From assembly GCF_014204835.1 (NCBI RefSeq), contig NZ_JACHMD010000001.1, positions 434,001 through 498,000 of the forward strand: a DNA stretch of 64,000 bases. The letters run 5' to 3'. The notes under the pieces are model-generated. The model made no database searches. It was not told the DNA's origin and saw only the letters and a list, made by a program, of their open reading frames with translations. This DNA comes from Microbacterium marinum. GTDB taxonomy: Bacteria > Actinomycetota > Actinomycetes > Actinomycetales > Microbacteriaceae. Both the position numbers and the translations under genes were made by a program. Within the stretch, counting starts at the first letter, position 1. Each line of letters opens with the position of its first letter. Below, in pieces: positions 9,434 to 16,758 of the stretch.

Positions 9434-11608
9434 ATGACTGACCCGCACGCACACCACACCGACCACCCCACCGGCAAGGCCGCCACCGCCACCGGGGGAG
9501 ACACCCGCCACGGCGACCACACCCCCGAGCCGCCCACCCAGCACGACACCCACACCGGCCACGGCACGCAGGCCAGCCACGGGGACCACGCAGGTCACGA
9601 TGGTGGTGGCCACGGCGGCGGGCACGGTGGGCACGGGGATCACGTCGGCCAGTTCCGGCGACTGTTCTGGATCAACCTGATCATCGCCGTCCCGGTCGTG
9701 GCGTTCTCCCCGATGTTCGCGATGATCCTCGGCTACACCGTCCCCGACTGGGCACTGTTCATCGCCCCCGTCCTCGGCACCGTCATGTACGCGTGGGGCG
9801 GGTGGCCGTTCCTGACCGGTGCGGTCAGCGAACTCCGCTCCCGCAAACCCGGCATGATGCTGCTGATCGGTCTGGCCATCACGGTCGCGTTCTTCGCGTC
9901 CTGGGGCGCCACCCTGGGCCTGCTGCACCACGAGCTGGAGTTCTGGTGGGAGCTGGCGCTGCTGATCGTGATCATGCTGCTCGGTCACTGGATCGAGATG
10001 CGCTCCCTCGCCCAGACCAGCTCCGCGCTGGACACCCTCGCGGCGCTGCTCCCGGATGAGGCAGAGCGCGTCGAAGGGGACCAGATCGTCAAGGTCTCAC
10101 CCGCCGACCTGCAGGTCGGGGACGTGGTGGTGGTCCGCCCCGGCGGCAGCGTCCCCGCCGACGGGAAGATCGTCGACGGCCGCGCCGACATGGACGAGTC
10201 CATGGTCACCGGTGAATCCCGCCCCGTCGCCCGCGGCACTGGCGACCCCGTTACCGCGGGCACCGTCGCCACAGACTCCGGCCTTCGCGTGGAGGTCACC
10301 GCCACGGGGGATGAGACCACCCTCGCGGGTATTCAGCGGCTGGTCACGGAGGCACAGAACTCGTCCTCTCGGGCGCAGCGGATCGCCGACAAGGCGGCGG
10401 CGCTGCTGTTCTGGTTCGCGCTGGGCGCCGCCGCGATCACCGCGGTGGTGTGGACTGTCGTCGGCAATCCCGATGCGGCGGTCGTGCGCACCATCACCGT
10501 GCTGGTCATCGCCTGCCCGCACGCGCTGGGCCTGGCGATCCCGCTGGTGGTGTCCATCGCCACTGAGCGCGCCGCCCGTGGCGGGGTGTTGGTGAAGGAC
10601 CGGCTCGCGCTCGAGAGCATGCGCACCGTCGACACCGTGCTGTTCGACAAGACCGGCACCCTCACCAAGGGCGAGCCCACCGTCTCCGCCGTGGAACCGG
10701 TCGGTGACCTGGACGCTGACCAGGTGCTCGCGATCGCCGCGGCGGCCGAGGCCGACAGTGAGCACCCGCTCGCTAGGGCCATCGTTCGCGCCGCGAAGGA
10801 CAAGAACCTGACCCTGCCGAAGGCGACCGGGTTTTCCTCTTCCCCGGCGGTCGGTGTCACCGCGACCGTCGACGGTGCGGAGATCCGTGTCGGCGGTCCC
10901 CGTCTGCTCGAGGACGTCGGTGCCAGCGAGGTCGACATGGCGGACGCGTGGCGTAGCGAGGGCGCGATCATCCTGCACGTGACCCGGGACGGAAAAGTCA
11001 TCGGCGGGCTCAAGCTCGCCGACGAGATCCGCCCCGAGTCCCGTGAAGCCGTCGATGCCCTGCACAAGCTGGGTGTCCAGGTGGTCATGATCACCGGCGA
11101 CGCCGAAGCCGTCGCGAACGCCGTCGGCGCCGAGCTGGGCATCGACCGGGTCTTCGCGCACGTGCGCCCGGAGGACAAGTCCAGCAAGGTCGCCGAGCTG
11201 CAGAAGGAGGGCCGCAAGGTCGCGATGGTGGGCGACGGCGTCAACGACGCCCCCGCCCTCGCGCAGGCCGACGTCGGCATCGCGATCGGCGCCGGCACCG
11301 ACGTCGCGATCGCGTCCGCCGGGGTCATCCTCGCGAGCTCCGACCCGCGCAGTGTGCTGTCGGTGATCCAGCTGTCGCGTGCGGCGTACCGGAAGATGAA
11401 GCAGAATCTGTGGTGGGCTGCCGGGTACAACCTGATCTCCGTGCCGCTCGCCGCCGGCGTGCTCGCCCCCATCGGGTTCGTCCTGCCGATGTCGATCGGT
11501 GCGATCCTGATGTCCCTGTCCACCGTCGTGGTCGCCCTGAACGCGCAGCTGCTGCGCCGCATCGACCTCAGCCCCGAAGCCAGCACCCGCGCAGCGCTGG
11601 ACAGCTAA
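9434..11608 (+). CDS. copB: Copper P1B-type ATPase, CopB type (CPH)
   Basis: A 724-aa membrane ATPase. The first ~70 residues are extremely His- and Gly-rich (HGGGHGGHGDH), replacing the CxxC metal domain of CopA. The transmembrane site is CPH (residues 361-363), the mark of CopB/P1B-3 pumps, which move copper with a less certain redox preference. The phosphorylation site is DKTGT (D405), and TGES and GDGVND are present. The ATG follows the flavoprotein by 18 bp. Having both CPC and CPH pumps in one island gives two export routes. The metal is inferred from motif and context; silver is a possible second substrate. Confidence 0.93.
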   Translation: MTDPHAHHTDHPTGKAATATGGDTRHGDHTPEPPTQHDTHTGHGTQASHGDHAGHDGGGHGGGHGGHGDHVGQFRRLFWINLIIAVPVVAFSPMFAMILGYTVPDWALFIAPVLGTVMYAWGGWPFLTGAVSELRSRKPGMMLLIGLAITVAFFASWGATLGLLHHELEFWWELALLIVIMLLGHWIEMRSLAQTSSALDTLAALLPDEAERVEGDQIVKVSPADLQVGDVVVVRPGGSVPADGKIVDGRADMDESMVTGESRPVARGTGDPVTAGTVATDSGLRVEVTATGDETTLAGIQRLVTEAQNSSSRAQRIADKAAALLFWFALGAAAITAVVWTVVGNPDAAVVRTITVLVIACPHALGLAIPLVVSIATERAARGGVLVKDRLALESMRTVDTVLFDKTGTLTKGEPTVSAVEPVGDLDADQVLAIAAAAEADSEHPLARAIVRAAKDKNLTLPKATGFSSSPAVGVTATVDGAEIRVGGPRLLEDVGASEVDMADAWRSEGAIILHVTRDGKVIGGLKLADEIRPESREAVDALHKLGVQVVMITGDAEAVANAVGAELGIDRVFAHVRPEDKSSKVAELQKEGRKVAMVGDGVNDAPALAQADVGIAIGAGTDVAIASAGVILASSDPRSVLSVIQLSRAAYRKMKQNLWWAAGYNLISVPLAAGVLAPIGFVLPMSIGAILMSLSTVVVALNAQLLRRIDLSPEASTRAALDS

Positions 11609-11626
11609 ACCCGAAGGAACCCGGCC

Positions 11627-11941
11627 ATGACCACACCCGCACCCGACACCGCTCACGCCCCCCACGGGTACATCACCGACAAAGACCGATACCTGAACCG
11701 GCTCAAGCGGATCGAAGGTCAAGCGCGGGGCATCTCGAAGATGGTCGATGAAGAGAAGTACTGCATCGACATCCTCACCCAGATCAGCGCTCTGACCAGC
11801 GCCCTGCAGGCCGTGGCCGTCGGGCTGCTTGACGACCACCTGAAACACTGCGTGCTCGACGCGGCGCGCATGGAGGGTGACCAGGCGGAGCAGAAGATCA
11901 AGGAAGCCAGCGACGCGATCGCCCGTCTGGTCCGGTCCTAA
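11627..11941 (+). CDS. csoR: CsoR copper-sensing repressor
   Basis: A 104-aa DUF156 regulator with the complete Cu(I) ligand set: Cys in EKYCID, and His and Cys in DDHLKHC. The core NRLKRIEGQARGISKMV matches the family. Binding of Cu(I) releases CsoR from DNA and turns on export genes. It ends the plus-strand run, and the stop codon lies in the loop of a 20-bp hairpin. The likely target is the ATACCC/GGGTAT dyad at 7836. It differs from the earlier regulator at 3527, which has lost two of the three ligands, so this one is the more credible copper sensor. Confidence 0.93.
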   Translation: MTTPAPDTAHAPHGYITDKDRYLNRLKRIEGQARGISKMVDEEKYCIDILTQISALTSALQAVAVGLLDDHLKHCVLDAARMEGDQAEQKIKEASDAIARLVRS

Positions 11942-11960
11942 CCGGACCAGACGGGCGATC
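11917..11960 (+). terminator. Perfect 20-bp stem hairpin across csoR stop
   Basis: Bases 11917-11936 and 11941-11960 are exact reverse complements with a 4-base loop (CCTA). The left arm encodes the last residues of CsoR and the stop codon begins in the loop. The structure is far stronger than a normal terminator stem, but no T-tract follows. It most likely ends or stabilises the copper transcript. Confidence 0.7.
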
Positions 11961-11978
11961 CCACGCTGCTGCGTCCAC

Positions 11979-11995
11979 GTCCCCGGTAAGGGGAC
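11979..11995 (+). terminator. Small hairpin before tRNA-Cys
   Basis: GTCCCC-GGTAA-GGGGAC is a 6-bp stem with a 5-base loop ending five bases before the tRNA. It may back up the larger hairpin or belong to the tRNA leader. No T-run follows. Confidence 0.35.
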
Positions 11996-11999
11996 ACTC

Positions 12000-12070
12000 G
12001 GTGCCTTGGCCGAGCGGTCAGGCAACGGCCTGCAAAGCCGTCTAGACGGGTTCGACTCCCGTAGGCACCT
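12000..12070 (+). tRNA. tRNA-Cys (GCA)
   Basis: A 71-base cloverleaf. The acceptor stem is GGTGCCT paired with AGGCACC (12063-12069), with discriminator T. The anticodon loop CTGCAAA gives anticodon GCA, reading Cys codons. The T-arm is GACGGG-TTCGACT-CCCGTA. CCA is not encoded. It stands alone inside the metal island, surrounded by genes for Cys-rich proteins. It may be an accessory copy carried by the island, or a chromosomal tRNA if the island boundary is elsewhere. Confidence 0.93.
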
Positions 12071-12099
12071 CGCATACGGCCCGTCGCGTGCCCGGCGGG

Positions 12100-12939
12100 C
12101 TATCCGGGCAGAATCGTGATGCCGCTGGTCTCGTCGACGATCACGATGCGGCCCGCGGCGTCCATACCGACCGCCTGCACCCGGCCGTCCACGCGACCTG
12201 CCGGCTCCCAGCTCGCGGCACCGGCTCCGGTCACCCAAATCTGCCCATCGGTGCCGACACCGACCACCTGAGTCCGGTCGGCCGCAGCCCCCAACGTGTA
12301 CAGCAGCGGCGCTTCGGGCCACGCCGCGAAGGACGCACCGCCGTCCGTGCTGATCTGCACACCCTCTTCGGTGGCCGCGATCACCCGTCCGCGACCGTCG
12401 ACGGCGAGACTGGCCGCTACCAGATCCGCACCGGTAGGTTCCCAGGTCAGCCCGGCGTCGTCGCTGCGGATCACGTCGCTGACGTCCGTGGCGATGGCGT
12501 ACACCGTGTCATCGGCGCCGGCGGCGAGGGCGTGGAAGTCTTTCTCCCCACCGAACACCACCGACTCCCAACTCACCCCTGCGTCGGTGCTGCGCATCAC
12601 GCCCAGGTTCGGTGCCCCCCACTCGGCGGGGCTTCCGGGGCCGGGGTGACCGGACGCGATCAGTGTCTGCGAAGTGGCGGTGAGTCCCATCGCGTCGAAG
12701 CTGTCCGTGCTGACCCGGCCACCCCACTCCCCGGTGTCGGTGACCTCGTAGATGCCTTCATGCGTTCCCAGGAGAAGCTGGTCAGTGTCCGGGGCGACGA
12801 CCACCGCGTGGACATGGCTCGGTACCCCGGTGCGCCCGTCCCCAGCCGGCGGCGACGTCGGAGTGTCCGCGCACCCCGCCAGCATCAGGAGGGCGGAAGC
12901 AGCGGCGCCCGCCGCCAGTGTCTTCGTATGGACGTGCAT
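12100..12939 (-). CDS. Asp-box (sialidase-like) repeat lipoprotein
   Basis: A 279-aa exported protein. The N-terminus is a signal peptide ending in the lipobox LMLAGC. The body holds Asp-box repeats (RSTDAGVSWE, RSDDAGLTWE, STDGGASF), the hallmark of beta-propeller BNR proteins. Related actinobacterial proteins are annotated as F510_1955-family glycosylhydrolases and recur beside DUF305 proteins in copper clusters, although glycosidase activity is not evident. The start was placed at the ATG preceded by GGAGGT six bases away; the open frame runs 19 codons further upstream without a signal. The role is probably extracellular and metal-stress related by association only. Confidence 0.8.
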   Translation of the reverse strand: MHVHTKTLAAGAAASALLMLAGCADTPTSPPAGDGRTGVPSHVHAVVVAPDTDQLLLGTHEGIYEVTDTGEWGGRVSTDSFDAMGLTATSQTLIASGHPGPGSPAEWGAPNLGVMRSTDAGVSWESVVFGGEKDFHALAAGADDTVYAIATDVSDVIRSDDAGLTWEPTGADLVAASLAVDGRGRVIAATEEGVQISTDGGASFAAWPEAPLLYTLGAAADRTQVVGVGTDGQIWVTGAGAASWEPAGRVDGRVQAVGMDAAGRIVIVDETSGITILPG

Positions 12940-13010
12940 ACGCGTACCTCCGCGTTCGAAGAGTGGGGGCACCGCGCATGGCAGCGGCGCCCCCACTCGA
13001 CGGATCGGGC

Positions 13011-13619
13011 TCAGAGCTGGCCGAGCAGATCCTGCATGGTCTCGATCTCCGCGGACTGTGTATCGACCACGGCTTGCGCGAGCGCCAACGCGTCCGCGTT
13101 CTTCCCGTTGGCGAGTTCGGTCTCGGCCATCTCGATCGCCCCCTGGTGGTGGGCGATCATCTGCTCCAGGAACAGGGGTGCCGCCTCGGCCCCGGACGCC
13201 GACTCCAGCGCCGCCATGTCCTCGTCAGACATCATCCCGCCGCCGTGCTCCATCTCACCCATGTCCATGTCGTCACTGGACACGCCCCACTCGGCGAGCC
13301 ATCCCTGCATCGTCTCGATCTCCGGCTGCTGGGCGTCCTTGATCTGCTGAGCCAGATCCAGCACCCGCTGATCAACGTCGCTCTTGGCGAGGATCATGTC
13401 GCTCATCTCGACGGCCTGCTCGTGATGCGGGATCATCATCATCGCGAACATCGAATCCGCCATGTTGAAGTCCGCCTCCGCCGATTCCGACGGGGCCGAC
13501 GACGACCCACCATGATCCATTCCAGGCATGCTGCCTCCGTTGTCCGCGCAGCCGGCCAGGAACAGCACCGCTGCCAGCGGTACGGCCGCGACCGCTGCCA
13601 AACGCATCTTCTTGTTCAT
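13011..13619 (-). CDS. DUF305 copper-associated lipoprotein
   Basis: A 202-aa lipoprotein. The signal peptide ends with FLAGC, followed by a Gly/Ser/Met/His linker (GSMPGMDHGGSS). The rest contains two DUF305 units, each with M-x-x-HHEQAVEM or IAHHQGAIEM, a ferritin-like His/Met pattern. DUF305 proteins accompany copper resistance genes widely and probably bind metal at the cell surface. GAGAGGA sits six bases before this ATG; an ATG one codon earlier is possible. It is 71 bp upstream of, and in the same direction as, the Asp-box protein, so both likely form one operon. Confidence 0.88.
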   Translation of the reverse strand: MNKKMRLAAVAAVPLAAVLFLAGCADNGGSMPGMDHGGSSSAPSESAEADFNMADSMFAMMMIPHHEQAVEMSDMILAKSDVDQRVLDLAQQIKDAQQPEIETMQGWLAEWGVSSDDMDMGEMEHGGGMMSDEDMAALESASGAEAAPLFLEQMIAHHQGAIEMAETELANGKNADALALAQAVVDTQSAEIETMQDLLGQL

Positions 13620-13701
13620 CATCAGTCCTCTCAAACACTCGTGAAACCCGCGTACGGGCAATGAACCTCACCCCCGCCCCAGAGGGCAGGGACAGTGCGT
13701 G

Positions 13702-14127
13702 TCACGTTCGGCTGATCGACAGCTCCAGGAGTGAGGGAGGCCGGTCCGGGGCCGGCCGGCACCGCGTCACCGGCGGACGCAATGCATGCCGCTCCCACAC
13801 AGACGACCATGCGGCGCGGGGGACCAGCAGCACGAGGGCGGCTGCCAGCAACGCCAGCACGCACATCATCATCAGAACGTCATGGCCCCCGCTCGGGCTG
13901 CACGACGCGCACGCCTCCGCATCCTCATCGCCGGTCGCGGGCGCCGACGAGTGGTGAGGTGCCCCGCCCGGCATCTCGACATTCTCCGAGGTCGTAGGGG
14001 CGGTGTGTCCCGAGGAGATCGTGTGCATCCCCATCAACCCGACGATGACCGCTGCAGCGAAGCACACGGCAACCAGCCACCGCACCGGGTGCGGCAGCCG
14101 CAGGCGCAACGCGGACAGGCCGATCAT
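13702..14127 (-). CDS. DUF6153-like small membrane protein
   Basis: A 141-aa protein with two hydrophobic segments: one near the N-terminus (WLVAVCFAAAVIVGLMGMHT) and one near residue 90 (VLMMMCVLALLAAALVLLV). They are separated by a polar loop with His, Met, and the pair CASC. This layout fits DUF6153 proteins found beside DUF305 genes in actinobacterial copper clusters. Two starts are possible: this ATG or a GTG 36 bases upstream; the ATG keeps the protein beginning close to the first membrane segment. Function unknown; the Cys/His/Met loop suggests metal binding outside the membrane. Confidence 0.7.
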   Translation of the reverse strand: MIGLSALRLRLPHPVRWLVAVCFAAAVIVGLMGMHTISSGHTAPTTSENVEMPGGAPHHSSAPATGDEDAEACASCSPSGGHDVLMMMCVLALLAAALVLLVPRAAWSSVWERHALRPPVTRCRPAPDRPPSLLELSISRT

Positions 14128-14153
14128 CCCGTCCAGCCTACCGTCCGTACCAT

Positions 14154-14216
14154 ACCCCCGCACCGTAACCCAAGGGGGTCGCCGGCATCCGGAACAGCGA
14201 CGTAACGTAACCCCCT
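14154..14216. promoter_or_regulatory. Divergent control region with ACCCCC/GGGGGT motifs
   Basis: The gap between the DUF6153-like gene and the Csp gene carries ACCCCC (14154-14159), AGGGGGT (14173-14179) and ACCCCCT (14210-14216). The first two form an inverted pair, as do the last two. CsoR-type sites are built from such G/C tracts. The arrangement suggests shared copper control of both directions, but no single clean dyad is present. Confidence 0.35.
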
Positions 14217-14238
14217 CACCGATTCAAAGGAGAAGGCC

Positions 14239-14643
14239 GTGACCGTCACCGCCCAAATGTTCGACACCCACCCCCGAGCCAACGACATCGCCAACCGAGA
14301 CGCGCTCCTGGCCTGTATCGACGCGTGCCTCGAGTGCGGCCAGGCTTGTACGACCTGCGCCGACGCCTGTCTCAGCGAGGAGATGGTCGCCGATCTGACC
14401 ACCTGCATCCGTCTGAACCAGGATTGCGCCGACCTCTGCGACACCACCGCGCGCCTGCTCTCTCGCCACACCGGCACGGACACCACCGTGCTTCGTGCCG
14501 CGCTGGAGGCGTTGCGCGCAGCGTGCGCCGCATGCGCCGCCGAGTGCGACACCCACGCGGACATGCACGAGCACTGCCGGGTCTGCGCCGACGCCTGCCG
14601 CCGCTGTGAACAGGCCTGCACTAACCTGCTCGCGACGCTCTGA
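14239..14643 (+). CDS. Csp-type four-helix copper storage protein
   Basis: A 134-aa protein with 17 cysteines, arranged as CxxxCxxC, CxxC and CxxxC repeats along predicted helices (for example LLACIDACLECGQACTTC). This is the pattern of copper storage proteins (Csp/DUF326), in which Cys residues line the core of a four-helix bundle and hold many Cu(I) ions. No signal peptide is visible, so it resembles the cytosolic Csp3 type. The start is GTG with AAGGAGAAGG just before it. Its promoter region is shared with the divergent DUF6153-like gene. Confidence 0.9.
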   Translation: MTVTAQMFDTHPRANDIANRDALLACIDACLECGQACTTCADACLSEEMVADLTTCIRLNQDCADLCDTTARLLSRHTGTDTTVLRAALEALRAACAACAAECDTHADMHEHCRVCADACRRCEQACTNLLATL

Positions 14644-14688
14644 CACCCTTCCTCCGCCGACCGCTACCGCGGCGCTGGGGGGCCCGGC

Positions 14689-15630
14689 TCAGCGGTGGCG
14701 GACAAGGGCTGGCTCGTCCTCGGTGAGGTGCGCGGTCTCGATCTGGAAGGTCGAGTGCTGAATCGACACCGGGAAGTGACCGGCCACGCATTCGCGTACC
14801 TCGTGCAACACCTCCGCGGCATGCCCGTCGGTGAAGCACTCATCCTCGACCACCACATGCGCGGTCAGGGTGGGCAGGCCAGTGGCGACCGTCGATGCGT
14901 GCAGGTCGTGCACGTCGGTGACGTGTTCGAGCTCAAGGATGTGCCGGCGTACCTCGTCCAAGTCGAGCCCGGCAGGGGTGAACTCCATGAGCACCCGGGT
15001 GGTGTCGCGCATCAAAATGATCGCGCGCGGCACGATCAGTCCCGCGATCAGGAGCCCTGCAATCGCGTCGGCCTGCTGGAACCCGGTCGTGGCGATCACA
15101 ATCGCGGCCACGATCACCCCGAGCGAGCCGAGTGCATCGTTGATCACCTCCAGGAACGCTGCCCGCATATTGAAGTTCGCGCCGCGGCTCGAGGAGAGGA
15201 TCACGATCGCGATCACATTCGCCGCGAGGCCGACGATGCCGAACACGAGCATCTCTCCCGCGGCGACCTCCGGCGGCTCGAACAGGCGTCGGATACCTTC
15301 GACGGCGGCGTAAGTGCCCACCACCAGCAGCAGTGCGGCCTGCCCGAGTGCGGCGATCACCTCGATGCGTCGGAATCCCCAGGTCCGCTTCGGATTAGCC
15401 GGCCGCAGCATCAGCGTCGCCGCGATCAGCGCGACCAGCAGACCGGACGCGTCGGTGATCGCGTGTGCGGTGTCCGTCAGCAGCGCCAGGCTGCCGGTGA
15501 CGATGGAACCGATCGCCTGCGCGATCACGATCGTCGCCGTCAGGCCGAACGCGATCCACAGTCGTGCTCGGTGATCCCCGGGCGCTCCTGCCTCGGTAGT
15601 CGGTGCACCGTGGTTGTGACCCGCACCCAT
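14689..15630 (-). CDS. Cation diffusion facilitator (CzcD-like) exporter
   Basis: A 313-aa membrane protein with six predicted helices and a cytoplasmic C-terminal domain of about 90 residues. The metal site motif is DTAHAITDASG in helix II and EVINDALGS in helix V, giving the His/Asp set of Zn/Co/Cd exporters. The N-terminus has a short His motif (GHNHG). AAGGAG lies six bases before the ATG. A divergent TetR gene shares a 93-bp control region holding three copies of a TTGGTCAN-type operator, one of them just upstream of this gene's ribosome site. Substrate among Zn, Co, Cd is not decided by sequence. Confidence 0.92.
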   Translation of the reverse strand: MGAGHNHGAPTTEAGAPGDHRARLWIAFGLTATIVIAQAIGSIVTGSLALLTDTAHAITDASGLLVALIAATLMLRPANPKRTWGFRRIEVIAALGQAALLLVVGTYAAVEGIRRLFEPPEVAAGEMLVFGIVGLAANVIAIVILSSSRGANFNMRAAFLEVINDALGSLGVIVAAIVIATTGFQQADAIAGLLIAGLIVPRAIILMRDTTRVLMEFTPAGLDLDEVRRHILELEHVTDVHDLHASTVATGLPTLTAHVVVEDECFTDGHAAEVLHEVRECVAGHFPVSIQHSTFQIETAHLTEDEPALVRHR

Positions 15631-15644
15631 GTCCCACTCCTTAC

Positions 15645-15706
15645 TTGGTCAGTGACCAATTTCCTTGATCGGTGACCAAGATACTACAGTGTTGGTCACT
15701 GACCAA
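15645..15706. promoter_or_regulatory. Triple TetR operator between CDF and tetR
   Basis: Three 15-bp palindromes: TTGGTCAGTGACCAA (15645-15659), TTGATCGGTGACCAA (15665-15679) and TTGGTCACTGACCAA (15692-15706). Starts are spaced 20 and 27 bp apart, so the first two lie on the same DNA face. They fill the divergent region and are very likely bound by the TetR protein encoded next door, repressing both genes. Confidence 0.85.
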
Positions 15707-15723
15707 GCTCGGAGGAGAGACCT

Positions 15724-16329
15724 GTGGCCGACCGACTATCCCGCCGCGACGTCATCCACGCCGCCTTGGCCCTGCTCGATCGCGGCGGGGCGGACGCCAT
15801 CACCCTCCGTGGGATCGCCCGACATCTCGACGTTCACCTCAACTCGGTGTCGCTGCAGGTGGGGAGCAAAGCGCGCCTCTTCGACCTGATGGCAGACGCC
15901 ATTCTCGGCGAGCTCTCCTTCGACGACCTCCCACACCCGCCGATCGACCGGGTCAAAGAGATCTTCCGCCGCTACCGCCAGGTCCTTCTGAACCACCGCG
16001 ACGGCGCACATCTCGTCTCGGGTACGAGGGTCTCCGAAACCAACACCCTGCGGCTAGGGGAGGCGGTGATTGCCGCGCTGCTCGATGCCGGCGTCGACCC
16101 CGACCTCGCCGTCACCACCTTCTGGAGCCTCAACTACCTCGTGGTCGGACTCGTCCACGAAGAACAGACCACCCCCGAGGACGGCGCCCACCGCTTCGAG
16201 CAGGAACTCGCCGCACATTCGTTCCCCGCACTCACCAGCGTCCGCGATCTCTTCCTCGACGACAACGCCGCCGCACACCTTGAATTCGGCATGGACGCGC
16301 TCCTGCACCGCGCCCGCCACCTCGACTGA
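15724..16329 (+). CDS. TetR-family repressor
   Basis: A 201-aa regulator. The N-terminal helix-turn-helix is RRDVIHAALALLDRGGADA followed by RGIARHLDVHLNSVSLQV. The C-terminal domain resembles that of tetracycline repressors (long helices, LNYLVVGLVHEEQ). The start is GTG with GGAGGAGAGA upstream. It is divergent from a CDF metal exporter and the three operators between them are perfect or near-perfect palindromes, so it very probably controls the exporter and itself. TetR control of a CDF pump is less common than ArsR or CzrA control; the inducer is unknown and could be a metal or an organic ligand. Confidence 0.9.
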   Translation: MADRLSRRDVIHAALALLDRGGADAITLRGIARHLDVHLNSVSLQVGSKARLFDLMADAILGELSFDDLPHPPIDRVKEIFRRYRQVLLNHRDGAHLVSGTRVSETNTLRLGEAVIAALLDAGVDPDLAVTTFWSLNYLVVGLVHEEQTTPEDGAHRFEQELAAHSFPALTSVRDLFLDDNAAAHLEFGMDALLHRARHLD

Positions 16330-16369
16330 GCATCATCGTCAGCGGCGAGCCATCCCTCCATATGGAAGA

Positions 16370-16389
16370 ATCTGCGTATGAATGCAGAT
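16370..16389. promoter_or_regulatory. Inverted repeat over the arsR start
   Basis: ATCTGC-GTATGAAT-GCAGAT spans the start codon of the ArsR-family gene (16378). Autoregulation by a dimeric ArsR protein is the simple reading. A weak GGAAG at 16364-16368 could serve as ribosome site. Confidence 0.5.
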
Positions 16390-16758
16390 AACGTGACATG
16401 CGGCCGCGACCCCGACAGCCTCTACGTAGAGCTCGCCGTCGAGGTCTTCGCGATGCTCGCTGACGCCACCCGCGTGCGGATCATCCTCGCGCTCGAGGGA
16501 GCCGGGGAGTTGTCCGTGAACCACATCGCCGACATCGTCGACAAGTCACCCGCCGCCGTCTCCCAGCATCTCGCCAAGCTGCGCCTGGCCCGTATGGTCA
16601 CCACCCGACAAGACGGCACCCGCGTGTTCTACGCCCTCGCCGACGAACACGCGCGCCAGCTGGTCACGGACGCGATCTTCCAAGCCGAGCACTCCCTCGG
16701 TGGCGCCGCCCCGCACCACCACGCCGGAGCCGACGCCAGCCGCCCTGTGGCGCCATGA
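16378..16758 (+). CDS. ArsR/SmtB-family metal-responsive repressor
   Basis: A 126-aa winged-helix repressor (LADATRVRIILALEGAGELSV; recognition helix KSPAAVSQHLAKLR). Near the C-terminus DEHARQLVTDAIFQAEH resembles the alpha-5 metal site of SmtB/CzrA proteins, with D, H, Q and H in the ligand places, followed by a HHH-containing tail. An N-terminal Cys (NVTCGRD) could add a ligand. The stop overlaps the MFS start (ATGA), so it controls a co-transcribed pump. Zn, Co or Ni are the plausible effectors; the sequence does not separate them. Confidence 0.88.
   Translation: MNADNVTCGRDPDSLYVELAVEVFAMLADATRVRIILALEGAGELSVNHIADIVDKSPAAVSQHLAKLRLARMVTTRQDGTRVFYALADEHARQLVTDAIFQAEHSLGGAAPHHHAGADASRPVAP

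Noticed and set aside
12000..12070. tRNA-Cys as attachment site of the transposon
   Set aside because: The element's true ends with the 5-bp duplication lie at 18140 and 49007; no repeat of the tRNA end was seen near them.
10097..12322. Minus-strand open frame of 741 codons
   Set aside because: It covers copB, csoR and the tRNA on the other strand with low-complexity residues; a shadow.
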